DNA from: Fibrobacteraceae bacterium
Lineage (GTDB): Bacteria > Fibrobacterota > Fibrobacteria > Fibrobacterales > Fibrobacteraceae
DNA: 64,000 bases
Reading direction: 5' to 3'
Assembly (NCBI GenBank): GCA_017631885.1
Contig: JAGBSH010000002.1
Coordinates: 1-64,000 of the forward strand
Part shown: positions 50,106 through 58,762 of the stretch, one piece after another
Position numbering within the stretch: position 1 is the first letter of the stretch
Layout of the letters: each line of letters begins with the position of its first letter
Position numbers and translations under genes: made by a program
Notes under the pieces: generated by a model
Told to the model about the DNA's origin: nothing
The model's input: only the letters and a program-made list of their open reading frames with translations
Database searches by the model: none

Positions 50106-50876
50106 TTAAAGTGCTAGATTTATACCAAAAAGGAAATTTCTTGCCGTTCTATCCCATTTTTTTTGCAAATAACGCCTAAAAGAACCTTCAAAAGAAAGCC
50201 AAACTGCATTAAAATTTTCTTGTAAAAAAGAAAAATGCTCGCGAATGTCATAGGCAAAACCAAAAGACGAATTCACAAGCACAGACGTAGAAAATGATTT
50301 TTCAAATGTCACATTACCTGTAAGACCTAAATTTCCGATAAATTTCCAGCCAAATCCTAATTCTCCTCCTAGAGCAAAGCCATTTTGTTCAGGAGCATTT
50401 TCATAAACACCTGTTACTGAAGAAGCTGGTTTCTTTTCTACCCATTCCGATTCCACACCTTCTTCGTGAACAATATCATCATGAATACTTTCAATATCTG
50501 TATTTTCAAACCATAACAATGGAGCTATGTAAAAAGAAAACTTATCATGAAGTTTACAGTGAATACGCCCATGCACACGATACCTAGCAAATAAAATCAT
50601 AGTATGTGAATCAATATTACCGCCATAAATCCACACATTTCCGCCAGCACTAAAATGCGTCCCATAAAAATATTCAAAAACGCCATTCCAAGCGGCTAAA
50701 ACATCATCTTCGCCCGAAAGAGGGTGAATTGTCCCTAAACCTAACCCTAAAGAAATTCCTTTTCCAACATAAGATAATTGTCCTGGAAGAGGTATTGACT
50801 CCATTTGCGAAACTGAAGTCTTTGCAAAAGAAAGACTTGCACAAATCAGCAAAAGTATAAAAGTTCTGTAAATCAT
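50106..50876 (-). CDS. Outer membrane beta-barrel-like protein, unknown
   Basis: A 256-residue protein with signal peptide (ending LSFAK). The mature part has alternating strands, VGKGISLGLGLGTIHP and ALGGELGFGWKFIGNLGLTG, and ends in FLFGINLAL, the aliphatic-terminal pattern of barrel proteins. No family recognised. Divergent from asnS. Confidence 0.7.
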   Translation of the reverse strand: MIYRTFILLLICASLSFAKTSVSQMESIPLPGQLSYVGKGISLGLGLGTIHPLSGEDDVLAAWNGVFEYFYGTHFSAGGNVWIYGGNIDSHTMILFARYRVHGRIHCKLHDKFSFYIAPLLWFENTDIESIHDDIVHEEGVESEWVEKKPASSVTGVYENAPEQNGFALGGELGFGWKFIGNLGLTGNVTFEKSFSTSVLVNSSFGFAYDIREHFSFLQENFNAVWLSFEGSFRRYLQKKWDRTARNFLFGINLAL

Positions 50877-50940
50877 AGAATTTCTCTAAATCTATAAAAT
50901 TGACAAACTCACTACGATAGGAATTATTATTTTTTTACGC

Positions 50941-52239
50941 ATGCTACAAAAAATTTATATCAAACACCTAAATGATTATATTGACCAGTCTGTTACTTTA
51001 GCTGGTTGGGTTTTACGCGTAAGAGATAATGGAAAAATATGTTTCTTACAATTCAGAGATGGCACAGGTTTTATTCAAGTAATAGCCTCCAAAGAAGATG
51101 TTTCCACAGAAACTTTTGAAATCATGCGCCACCTTGAAAGAGAATCTTCTGTAAAAATTCAAGGAAAAGTCGTCAAAAATCCAAAATCCCCTTCTGGACT
51201 TGAAATCATCGCTGAAAATGTAATTCCCGTTTCAGAAAGCAAATCCTACCCCATTACCCCAAAAGAACACGGTACCGATTTTTTGATGGATTTAAGACAC
51301 TTATGGATAAGAGCTCCAAGACAAAATGCCATTTTAAAAATCCGTCACCAAATCGTTAGTGCTATAAGACAATATTTTGATGATTTAGATTTTACTCTTA
51401 TCGACGCTCCTCTTTTTACAGCCAATGAATGCGAAGGCTCTAGTACTCTTTTTAAAACTCCGTATTTTGGTGAAGAAGCTTATTTATCACAAAGCGGACA
51501 ACTTTATATGGAAGCCGCTTGTGAAGCTTTTGGCAGGGCTTATTGTTTTGGTCCGACTTTCAGAGCTGAAAATTCAAACACAAGACGCCATTTAACAGAA
51601 TTCTGGATGGTAGAGCCAGAAGTCGCTTATATGGATTTAGAAGGCGATATGGAACTTGCCGAAGGTTTAGTGCAAGCCATTGTCAAAAGAGTTCTTGAAA
51701 AATGCAAATTAGAATTACAAATTCTTGAACGTGATTGTGCTCCTTTAGAAAATGTCATTAGTGGAAATTTTCCAAGAATCAGTTATACTGAAGCCGTTGA
51801 AATCATTCAAAAATCAGGAGTTAATTTTAATTGGGGTGATGATTTTGGTGGTGGCGATGAAACCATTATTGGTAGCGCTTTTAACCGACCTGTGATTGTT
51901 TATGGTTACCCAAAAGAAATCAAACCTTTCTATATGAAAACCGACCCAGAAAATCCAAAAATTGTCCGCAATATGGACATTCTTGCACCAGAAGGTTATG
52001 GTGAAATTATCGGTGGCGGTCAACGCGAAGAAGATTATAATACTTTGATTGAAGCTATTAAAGCACAAGGATTAGCAGAAAGTAGTTACCAATGGTACAC
52101 CGATTTAAGAAAATATGGTTCTGTACCTCATGCTGGTTTTGGCCTTGGTGTAGAACGTTGTGTGGCTTGGATTTGTGGATTACCACATGTTCGTGAAACT
52201 GGTGCTTTCCCAAGACTCCCTAGAAGATTAAAACCTTAA
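50941..52239 (+). CDS. asnS: Asparaginyl-tRNA synthetase
   Basis: AsnRS (432 residues) charges tRNA-Asn. The N-terminal OB-fold binds the anticodon (LAGWVLRVRDNGKICFLQFRDG); motif 2 reads GPTFRAENSNTRRHLTEFWMVEPE, with the AsnRS-type sequence rather than AspRS; motif 3 is GFGLGVERCVAWICGL. It is monocistronic. Presence indicates direct charging of asparagine. Confidence 0.97.
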   Translation: MLQKIYIKHLNDYIDQSVTLAGWVLRVRDNGKICFLQFRDGTGFIQVIASKEDVSTETFEIMRHLERESSVKIQGKVVKNPKSPSGLEIIAENVIPVSESKSYPITPKEHGTDFLMDLRHLWIRAPRQNAILKIRHQIVSAIRQYFDDLDFTLIDAPLFTANECEGSSTLFKTPYFGEEAYLSQSGQLYMEAACEAFGRAYCFGPTFRAENSNTRRHLTEFWMVEPEVAYMDLEGDMELAEGLVQAIVKRVLEKCKLELQILERDCAPLENVISGNFPRISYTEAVEIIQKSGVNFNWGDDFGGGDETIIGSAFNRPVIVYGYPKEIKPFYMKTDPENPKIVRNMDILAPEGYGEIIGGGQREEDYNTLIEAIKAQGLAESSYQWYTDLRKYGSVPHAGFGLGVERCVAWICGLPHVRETGAFPRLPRRLKP

Positions 52240-52655
52240 TCTTTTAGCATTGCTTCTATTTCAGGAACAATCCACTCTGCCTCTTCGTCAAGAAACTGGC
52301 ATTGGCGTTCTATGGCTTTGTCTCTTAAATCTTCTGCATAAAGACGAATCCATTCTGAAACCGCCGCTTGGCGTTCTTCGGGCGTTAAAGATTTTTCACC
52401 TAACCGAGAACATATAAATTCTCTTTGCGCCATCATATAATGGCGCATATCAAAAGGCATTTTACGTTCACGCAAAAACATTTTTAAAAGAGAAAGTGTA
52501 GAAATTGGGTCAGCTGAAGAAGCCCTTCGTTCAAAAAAGAATTGTTTAAGTTCTCCGATATGTCGTTGAAAAAAAGGAATAGCATGCTCTGCTAAACCAG
52601 CAAAGACAGTAGCAGGAATATGACTTGTTGTTTCTATTTTTATCTTTTTAACCAC
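52236..52655 (-). CDS. Small protein at the end of the motor cluster
   Basis: A 139-residue charged, mainly helical protein (LKMFLRERKMPFDMRHYMMAQ, EEAEWIVPEIEAMLKD) with no signal peptide or membrane segment. A GTG at 52655 with GGGAG eight bases upstream is the best start; the frame stays open to a TTG at 52688. It lies 106 bases after the last motor gene with no terminator between, so it may belong to the operon. It overlaps asnS tail to tail by four bases. No family recognised. Confidence 0.65.
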   Translation of the reverse strand: MVKKIKIETTSHIPATVFAGLAEHAIPFFQRHIGELKQFFFERRASSADPISTLSLLKMFLRERKMPFDMRHYMMAQREFICSRLGEKSLTPEERQAAVSEWIRLYAEDLRDKAIERQCQFLDEEAEWIVPEIEAMLKD

Positions 52656-52761
52656 GTCCGAGTCTCCCGCACAAGTGCGAATTCCCAAACATCTACATCT
52701 AGAAATATAATAATTATCAAAAAAGAAAATTATTGTAGGTAAAAAAGAATATTTATGGGAT

Positions 52762-53433
52762 TCAAAGTTTTTTCAATTTCTTTTCGGGAACTAATGTTTC
52801 TGCATAACGGAAAAGTTCTGAATACAATTCCAAAAAGTCTTCGACCCAGATAGGGTCACGTTCACCAACAAGAGCAAAAACATTTTCCAATGTCTGGTGA
52901 GAATTGTATAAACCCACCATTGCCGATGGCGATAAAACAAACGCTTGAGTATCTGTCCCAATTCTTGGTAAAATGGCTGAACGAGCCCGATAAGACCTTT
53001 TAAGGCGAGCCACAAGGCCACTTCGCAATGAAAGGATTTCTTCGTGCAATCTATAAATATCACCTTCAACAAGCCGCTTGCGTAAACGTTCTATATGGCG
53101 TTCTGTTGATTCCCTTTCTGGTGCAGGAATTAGCATTCGTTTACGTGAAATTTGTTCAGAGATAAAATTCAAAAGTTGTTCAAGATATTCTTTATCAAAA
53201 GCCTGGATTGGCGGTAATTTCTTTTGAAACTTTTTGACTTTTGGAATTTGGCGTTCCATCCATTTTTCCAAACGCTTCATACAAAGTTCTGCTTCTTGCA
53301 AAAGACCTACTTGCAAATATTCTCCAGAACGAGTCCACAAACTTTCTCCATAAGAAAGATTCCAATAACCAATCTTCCCTGATTTGCGAAGATTGTCTAA
53401 TGAGACTCTCAATTCTGACAAACGAACTTGCAT
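52762..53433 (-). CDS. Motor-operon protein with DUF2894-like C-terminus
   Basis: A 223-residue soluble, helical protein, very basic (pI high, many Arg/Lys). The last 50 residues, LYNSHQTLENVFALVGERDP followed by FLELYSELFRYAETLV, resemble the end of DUF2894 proteins as I remember them, which are encoded next to MotA/OmpA-type gene pairs in proteobacteria. That match is from memory and moderate. It starts inside the stop of the OmpA-type gene (TAATG), so is translated with it. Function unknown; it may be a cytoplasmic partner of the motor. Confidence 0.7.
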   Translation of the reverse strand: MQVRLSELRVSLDNLRKSGKIGYWNLSYGESLWTRSGEYLQVGLLQEAELCMKRLEKWMERQIPKVKKFQKKLPPIQAFDKEYLEQLLNFISEQISRKRMLIPAPERESTERHIERLRKRLVEGDIYRLHEEILSLRSGLVARLKRSYRARSAILPRIGTDTQAFVLSPSAMVGLYNSHQTLENVFALVGERDPIWVEDFLELYSELFRYAETLVPEKKLKKL

Positions 53434-54074
53434 TAACGAACATTCTCCATTTTTCGTATTGGAGTAACGCCAATTTCTACACGACGATTTAACTTGCGGT
53501 TTTCTTCAGAAGTATTTGGAACTTTAGGGTGGAATTCTCCAAAGCCTGCTGCAAAAAGTCTTTCTGCCGGAAATCCTAAACTAATTAAAGTTTTAACCAC
53601 ATTCACAGCTCGTTCTGCAGACAAATTCCAGTTGGTATAAATTTCTGATTTAATAGGAGTATCATCTGTAAATCCAGAAACCATAATCACATCACCAGAA
53701 TCTAAAACATCTAATAACCCCTTAGAAATAGCTTTTATAACGGTTTTACCTTCGGCCGTAAGTTCAGCGCCATTCAATGGAAAGAGAAGAGCCGCTTGAA
53801 TATGGATATTTCCATTATCAAGCGCAATCAAACCTTTTTCAATAGAGGTTTTCAATGATTGAGAAAGAAGGGCGTTTCTTTCTGAAGCAATCTTTCGCAT
53901 TTCTTCTTGACAACTTAAAACTTCTTCTTCGGTGCGTGTTAAATCTTCTGCTTTTTGTTCTTTTAATGTAGCCATCGCTACAAAAGCAAGAATAAACAAA
54001 GACAACAAAGCAACAGTCAAGTCCGTAAAAGCGTGCCAAGGAGAATTTTCTTCACGATTTTTACGAAAAAGCAT
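53433..54074 (-). CDS. MotB/ZorB-like protein with OmpA domain
   Basis: A 213-residue inner-membrane protein. One N-terminal helix (about 16-38) with Asp 18 in AFTDLTVALLSLFILAFVAM is the ion-carrying site of MotB and ZorB. A coiled region (40-75) follows, then an OmpA-type peptidoglycan-binding domain (VMVSGFTDDTPIKSE-type, NWNLSAERAVNVVKTLISLG, NTSEENRKLNRRVEIGV). It should anchor a stator to peptidoglycan and move protons or sodium. The ATG lies in the stop of the MotA-like gene (TGATG). Confidence 0.88.
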   Translation of the reverse strand: MLFRKNREENSPWHAFTDLTVALLSLFILAFVAMATLKEQKAEDLTRTEEEVLSCQEEMRKIASERNALLSQSLKTSIEKGLIALDNGNIHIQAALLFPLNGAELTAEGKTVIKAISKGLLDVLDSGDVIMVSGFTDDTPIKSEIYTNWNLSAERAVNVVKTLISLGFPAERLFAAGFGEFHPKVPNTSEENRKLNRRVEIGVTPIRKMENVR

Positions 54075-55768
54075 CAGGCCTCCGTTTTCTTTTCATTCTT
54101 TTCAGAGAAATGAACGGCTCGTTGTGATTGTTCTAAAATTTCTAAAAGTATTTCTTGTGTTTTTACAGCATTTTCTACAAGAATTTCACTGGCTCTTTCA
54201 TGGAAAATTTCCAAAGAACGACGAATCTGGTCAAGGAACCCTTCTTCTTCTTTTTCTTCTGTTTCACCAGAAAGTTTTTCAAACAAAGCTTCAAGACCTT
54301 TATTAAACATTTCTAAGCCCGCCGCAAATTCAGACTGATTAACCCGCATAAGAGTTGCGGCTTCAGAAATACCTTCTGCAAGAGAGGAAGAAGCTTCATT
54401 TTCACGAACCACACGATTTTCTATTTCTTCAATCAAGCGTTTCTGAGTTTCAACTAATGAAGAAGAAGCTTCGGCAAGACTTGCAAAAGAAGTTTGAACT
54501 TTTGAAGAAAGTTCTTCAATCTGAAGAGAAACTGTTGAAGAAAGTTCTAAAGAACCGGCTTGTGCTTTTTCAGCCACTTGAGAAGCCACATCTGCAAGAG
54601 TTCTAATACTTTCACGCTGGACGTTTTCTGTTTCTTCAGTTTTTTGTGAAAGCTTTTGCATAAATTCATTCCACTGCGAAATGCTCGATTCCAAAAGCGT
54701 TTTAATCTGAGAATCTAAATTTTTTGAAAGCGTAATAAATGTTTCATTTAAAGAAACACCAACACCTTGCAATTCTTTTCCAAGAGTTTCTGAAAGGCTT
54801 TCAGAAGATTCTTGTAATGCTTTTAATTTGGCATCTTGTGATGTTAACCCGGCATCGGCTATATCAGAGAAACGCTTTAACATAGCATTCCATTCAACAC
54901 TTGCATTATTGGCTTGCTCTTTAAGAGAATTGGAAATATTACCCGTTAAAGTCACAATCGATTCTTGCATTTTTTGTGCTTGAGAATCAATAACAGAAGA
55001 AAAACGATTTTCTAAAAGAGAAATACTCTTTTCAAAAGATTCTGTTAAACGAGTTCCTGTTTTTTCAATGGCACTACCCACTTGATTCCAGAGTTTATCT
55101 TCATCTGATAAAGTTCCTTCTTTTTCAGAAGCAAACATTGGAAACAATTTTGAAATAGTCCAAAGGTCTAAATCAGAAGCAAAAATTTCTGCTCGGCGTT
55201 CTAATCGAGAATGGATAAAAGCAAGAATCAATGATGCAAAAATACCACAAAGGCTTGTCCCAAAAATACCTTTCATATTAGAAAAGATTGCCTGTATGGA
55301 ATTCATTGTCGCTACACTTGAAGAATTATCAATTGTACTACCAGCTGTAGAAACGGAAAGCATTAAACCAAAAAAGGTTCCCATAAGGCCAAGTAAAATG
55401 ACAACTCCACTTGCACTTTTTCCGCAATGTAAAGAAAGGCGAGCGTTCAACAATTCAAGAGAAACTTGAGAAGAAAGAGATTGTAAAGATTTTCCAAGTG
55501 CATTAACAGCTTTAAAACGCTCTGCGACAAACCCCACCGAAAGTGAACTGTAATTTTCTGATTTTTCACATTCTTCAAGAATGCTAGCTTCTACTTCTAA
55601 AGAACGCAAAAGGCGATAATCACGAACAGCCGTTCCTATGAAAATGGCAAAGATACAAGCAATAATCAGCCAGCCAAATAAAGGGGCTCCAAAATACAAT
55701 GAGGCAAGAGCCAACAAAATGACACTAGCAACAATCAATAAAAGAACTAAACCGGAATCTTTTTTCAT
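54074..55768 (-). CDS. MotA/ZorA-like channel protein with long coiled-coil tail
   Basis: A 564-residue membrane protein. Two helices near the N-terminus (6-25, 28-46), then the proton-channel pair: GVVILLGLMGTFFGLMLSVS (120-140) and MKGIFGTSLCGIFASLILAF (166-187). The LGLLGTFxGL and GTSLxGI blocks are shared by DUF802 proteins and ZorA of the Zorya system. Residues about 210-560 form one continuous, Ser/Glu/Gln-rich coiled coil, like the tail of ZorA. The start at 55768 follows AGGAA and overlaps the previous stop (ATGA); a start at 55846 is less likely. It would make a five-subunit ring around the MotB-like partner. Confidence 0.85.
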   Translation of the reverse strand: MKKDSGLVLLLIVASVILLALASLYFGAPLFGWLIIACIFAIFIGTAVRDYRLLRSLEVEASILEECEKSENYSSLSVGFVAERFKAVNALGKSLQSLSSQVSLELLNARLSLHCGKSASGVVILLGLMGTFFGLMLSVSTAGSTIDNSSSVATMNSIQAIFSNMKGIFGTSLCGIFASLILAFIHSRLERRAEIFASDLDLWTISKLFPMFASEKEGTLSDEDKLWNQVGSAIEKTGTRLTESFEKSISLLENRFSSVIDSQAQKMQESIVTLTGNISNSLKEQANNASVEWNAMLKRFSDIADAGLTSQDAKLKALQESSESLSETLGKELQGVGVSLNETFITLSKNLDSQIKTLLESSISQWNEFMQKLSQKTEETENVQRESIRTLADVASQVAEKAQAGSLELSSTVSLQIEELSSKVQTSFASLAEASSSLVETQKRLIEEIENRVVRENEASSSLAEGISEAATLMRVNQSEFAAGLEMFNKGLEALFEKLSGETEEKEEEGFLDQIRRSLEIFHERASEILVENAVKTQEILLEILEQSQRAVHFSEKNEKKTEA

Positions 55769-56679
55769 GCTTCTGTTCCTGTTTTTTGAAGTGAACCAAA
55801 TAAATCCAATTGACCGCGAGAAAAGCCACGTAAAAAGAGAGACCATTTATCACGATACCATTCTGCCATCAAGAGACAAAGCCCAACAGCATAATCACAA
55901 AAATCTTCTAAATATGCTAAAAATGCATTTTCGTATGCAAAGTTCGGGTCCCATAGACGCCCAACCGAACGCACACAAGCATAAGATGTAGAGTACCCAC
56001 GCGTTTTTTGTCGTGTGGAAAATGCCGAAGAGAAACGTTCTTTTGCAACACTTGCCAGAGTAGCTCGCAAATCAGTCATAAGAGTTTCTTCGCGCTTTCT
56101 AAAAGAGGCTTCAAGACAAGGTAAAATTTTAGACACTGCATCAAGAGCACTTTCTTCATGCCAATATTTACTGAAACGCTCTTGCAAATGCAATACGCGA
56201 GAAGAAAGCATCACAAATAATTTTTCTGCATCACCAACCATCAAATGAACAGTGGATAAATAAAAGTTGTTTATTTCTGTTTTATTGCTTTTTATAGCCA
56301 ACGACCAACCATTTTCATTTTCAACAACCCAATTCCCTTGCAAAAGCATGCGATGCAATTCATCTGTTGAAAAACGCTGTTTCCATTTTAAACGGAATTC
56401 GTCAAATTTTTCTCTTGTCTCTTCGAGTAATTTTGGAAAATCTCTTTCAATTAACTTCCAGGCCGATGGGCTATAAGAAATCATTTCTGGTCCGCTCATT
56501 GCTGTTTCTGGCTCAGAAGATACGGCATCTAAATGTTCAAAAAGTGCAATAGACCAATTCGCCGACATGGACTGCGCAAGAGTAGCTTCTAGCTTGCTCC
56601 TGTTTGGACGCACACCAAGTCGCAGCAAACTACGACCTGTCATTTTCCGTATAGCTCGACGAAAAGACTCTTCCACCAT
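55765..56679 (-). CDS. Motor-operon protein of unknown function
   Basis: A 304-residue soluble protein without signal peptide, helical, with several Trp and Arg. By position it corresponds to DUF3348 proteins in DUF3348-DUF802-OmpA-DUF2894 clusters, but sequence similarity is only suggestive. The frame is open to a TTG at 56712; the ATG at 56679 lies one base from AGGAGG, and the next codon GTG (56676) is an alternative with better spacing. It overlaps the channel gene by four bases (ATGA). Confidence 0.7.
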   Translation of the reverse strand: MVEESFRRAIRKMTGRSLLRLGVRPNRSKLEATLAQSMSANWSIALFEHLDAVSSEPETAMSGPEMISYSPSAWKLIERDFPKLLEETREKFDEFRLKWKQRFSTDELHRMLLQGNWVVENENGWSLAIKSNKTEINNFYLSTVHLMVGDAEKLFVMLSSRVLHLQERFSKYWHEESALDAVSKILPCLEASFRKREETLMTDLRATLASVAKERFSSAFSTRQKTRGYSTSYACVRSVGRLWDPNFAYENAFLAYLEDFCDYAVGLCLLMAEWYRDKWSLFLRGFSRGQLDLFGSLQKTGTEA

Positions 56680-56684
56680 TCCTC

Positions 56685-57380
56685 CTAAAAAGCAGTCTCC
56701 ACTCGTTGCCAAACAGATAGCGGAACTCGTTCTTTACCACTTGCAACAGAGCCATAGCGAACATCGTCTTCTAAATTATCAACAATCCCTTCCTTAGAAC
56801 CGCGAAAATCAACTTGTCCTTCAAGGTAAAGACCAAAAACATTTTTGCGAACAGAAAGGTTTTGTGCATCTATAGTTGAAGAAGCCACAGAAATAGCAAA
56901 ACGATTTCTTTCAAATGAACAATTGCGCAACAAAGTCAATGGCGAAGATTGGATACGGACTCCATAATAATTATCTATGAATGTTGTATTTTCAAAAACG
57001 CCTTCTGCGTTTGATACTGTATTTCTAAAAGCTTTTTCTAACACTAGGTATTTCACAGAAAATGGCGAAGAAGTGGCGATAAAATGAATGCCATTCCAAC
57101 TTTCTGTCGAATCAACAGGAATGAAACGCACTGGAAAATCTACCGTCCCTGAAATTTCTGTCGTACCATTCAAAAGTAACTTGGCTAAGCTTCCCATTTT
57201 TACGGTAACACCTGCTTCAATTTTAAGAGTATCCGAAGCGCCAAGAACAAAGTTATCTTCAAGAAGATAAGGACTTTTTGATTTTTGTAAAACCACATTC
57301 CCTTTTGATTTTAATGGGAACGGAGTGCTGGCAAATGCTATTAATGCAAAGCTTAAAACCCATGCCAAACTTCTACCCAT
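56685..57380 (-). CDS. Exported beta-helix-like protein
   Basis: A 231-residue protein with signal peptide (1-17). Repeated short strands (FENTTFIDNYYGVRIQSSPL, LLRNCSFERNRFAISVASS, LSVRKNVFGLYLEGQ) recur every 20-25 residues, the pattern of a right-handed beta helix as in NosD-like proteins, here small. Five bases separate it from the next gene and it overlaps the upstream lipoprotein gene by eight. It may bind glycans or serve as structural periplasmic component of the motor cluster; function not known. Confidence 0.75.
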   Translation of the reverse strand: MGRSLAWVLSFALIAFASTPFPLKSKGNVVLQKSKSPYLLEDNFVLGASDTLKIEAGVTVKMGSLAKLLLNGTTEISGTVDFPVRFIPVDSTESWNGIHFIATSSPFSVKYLVLEKAFRNTVSNAEGVFENTTFIDNYYGVRIQSSPLTLLRNCSFERNRFAISVASSTIDAQNLSVRKNVFGLYLEGQVDFRGSKEGIVDNLEDDVRYGSVASGKERVPLSVWQRVETAF

Positions 57381-58197
57381 GGTCCCCCCTGCGTTCTAGC
57401 TTAAGAACCTGGTGCATTTTTAATTCTGGAACTTGGGCATTATTCAATTTATCGGCTACATTCAAATTACCAGTGAATTCTAAATGTATTGAATACACTT
57501 GACCATTCACCAAATCAAAAAGCATAGTGCCTTTGCCTACAAGAAAATCAGTACTTTCAAGCTTTATAGAAGCATCTTCTTCAAGTTGTTTATAACGGAC
57601 CCCGAGATTCAGTTTGGCTAATTTTAAGCCATCATGATAAAAAATATCTTCTACACGAAATGTTTTATAAACTGTTGTCAAAGAACCTTTGTTATTAAAA
57701 GAATGATGGCGTTCCCAAGAATCACCAACACCCACTTTATGATCTGGAAGCACTGGCTGGATTTTAGCAAATAAACGAGGTATTTCTAATTCATTTATTC
57801 CATCTACTGCAACAAAATTCTCCATTGGAAAAATTGTATCCATTGTTCCATTTGACGCTATTTTATATTGGAAATTCTGGGTTTGCAAATATTTTTCCAT
57901 ATAAGCCAGTTCTTCTACAGAACGCTTGTTCGAAGAATAGTCAACAGAATCCACTTGCATTTCATAACGAGCAGAACCATCATCATAAACTTCTAGCTGA
58001 GTTAATGTCGAAAAAACTTTCAATTTGGTTTGCATGCTTTCTGGTTCTAAAGAATCTTCACCAGCCAAAGCTAAAACATCAAGATTTGCTTCTAATACAT
58101 ACTCCTGATTGTTAAGAACTGTTCCAAATGCCAGTTCTACCTTGTCTGAATTACAAGCGGTTAAAACAAGAAATAAAATGCAGACTAAAAACTTCAT
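57373..58197 (-). CDS. Lipoprotein at the head of the motor operon
   Basis: A 274-residue lipoprotein (MKFLVCILFLVLTAC, Cys 15). The mature chain is beta-rich with alternating strands (SLEPESMQTKLKVFSTLTQL; LNLGVRYKQLEEDASIKLES; TMLFDLVNGQVYSIHLEFTG), similar in style to envelope proteins with a DUF6263-type fold, though no family is assigned. Overlap with the beta-helix gene by eight bases shows it belongs to the same message. Confidence 0.75.
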   Translation of the reverse strand: MKFLVCILFLVLTACNSDKVELAFGTVLNNQEYVLEANLDVLALAGEDSLEPESMQTKLKVFSTLTQLEVYDDGSARYEMQVDSVDYSSNKRSVEELAYMEKYLQTQNFQYKIASNGTMDTIFPMENFVAVDGINELEIPRLFAKIQPVLPDHKVGVGDSWERHHSFNNKGSLTTVYKTFRVEDIFYHDGLKLAKLNLGVRYKQLEEDASIKLESTDFLVGKGTMLFDLVNGQVYSIHLEFTGNLNVADKLNNAQVPELKMHQVLKLERRGDHG

Positions 58198-58236
58198 TTT
58201 GTAAAAATAACTTTCGAATTCTTTTTCGGCTTGATT

Positions 58237-58737
58237 TTAATTGTTTAAAGGGACAGAATCGGGCTTTTTACCAGAATCTCCCTTTTTAGCACGCATTTCT
58301 TGGAAAAAATGTTGGATTAAACCAAGAGATTCTTCGGCCAAAATGCCGCCTTCGACCAAAACAGGCCTAGAAAGAGCATTACCCGTCAAAACATCGCTTC
58401 TTGTGCCACAAGCACCAAAACGAGAATCTTTTGATCCATAAACTACTCTAGAAATTCTAGAATTAAGAATTGCACCCGCACACATTGGACAAGGTTCTAA
58501 AGTAACATAAAGCGTGCAGCCATCTAAACGCCAGTTTTCAAGTTTAGAAGCAGCAGCTCCGATTGCTAAAATTTCTGCATGAGCCGTTGCATCTTTTAAA
58601 GATTCTACCTGGTTATAACCTTTTCCTAAAACATGTCCATCTTTAACAATCACACAACCAATAGGAACTTCGCCAAGTTCATAAGCATCCATCGCTGATT
58701 GCAAAGCCATTTCCATCCATTTTTCATCTTCGTTCAT
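58237..58737 (-). CDS. tadA: tRNA-specific adenosine deaminase
   Basis: TadA (166 residues) converts A34 of tRNA-Arg to inosine. Zinc and catalytic motifs are ATAHAEILAIG (HAE) and LEPCPMCAGAI (PCxxC), with RISRVVYGSKDSRFGACGT following. Length is typical. It lies 25 bases after the acyltransferase fusion and 39 before the lipoprotein gene, so may be co-transcribed with both. Confidence 0.94.
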   Translation of the reverse strand: MNEDEKWMEMALQSAMDAYELGEVPIGCVIVKDGHVLGKGYNQVESLKDATAHAEILAIGAAASKLENWRLDGCTLYVTLEPCPMCAGAILNSRISRVVYGSKDSRFGACGTRSDVLTGNALSRPVLVEGGILAEESLGLIQHFFQEMRAKKGDSGKKPDSVPLNN

Positions 58738-58762
58738 AAAAACAAAAATAAAAAATTTACAC

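Noticed and set aside
52762-56679. A canonical Zorya anti-phage system
   Set aside because: The channel and OmpA proteins resemble ZorA and ZorB, but no ZorC, helicase-nuclease ZorD or ZorE is encoded within the window, so the name is not justified.
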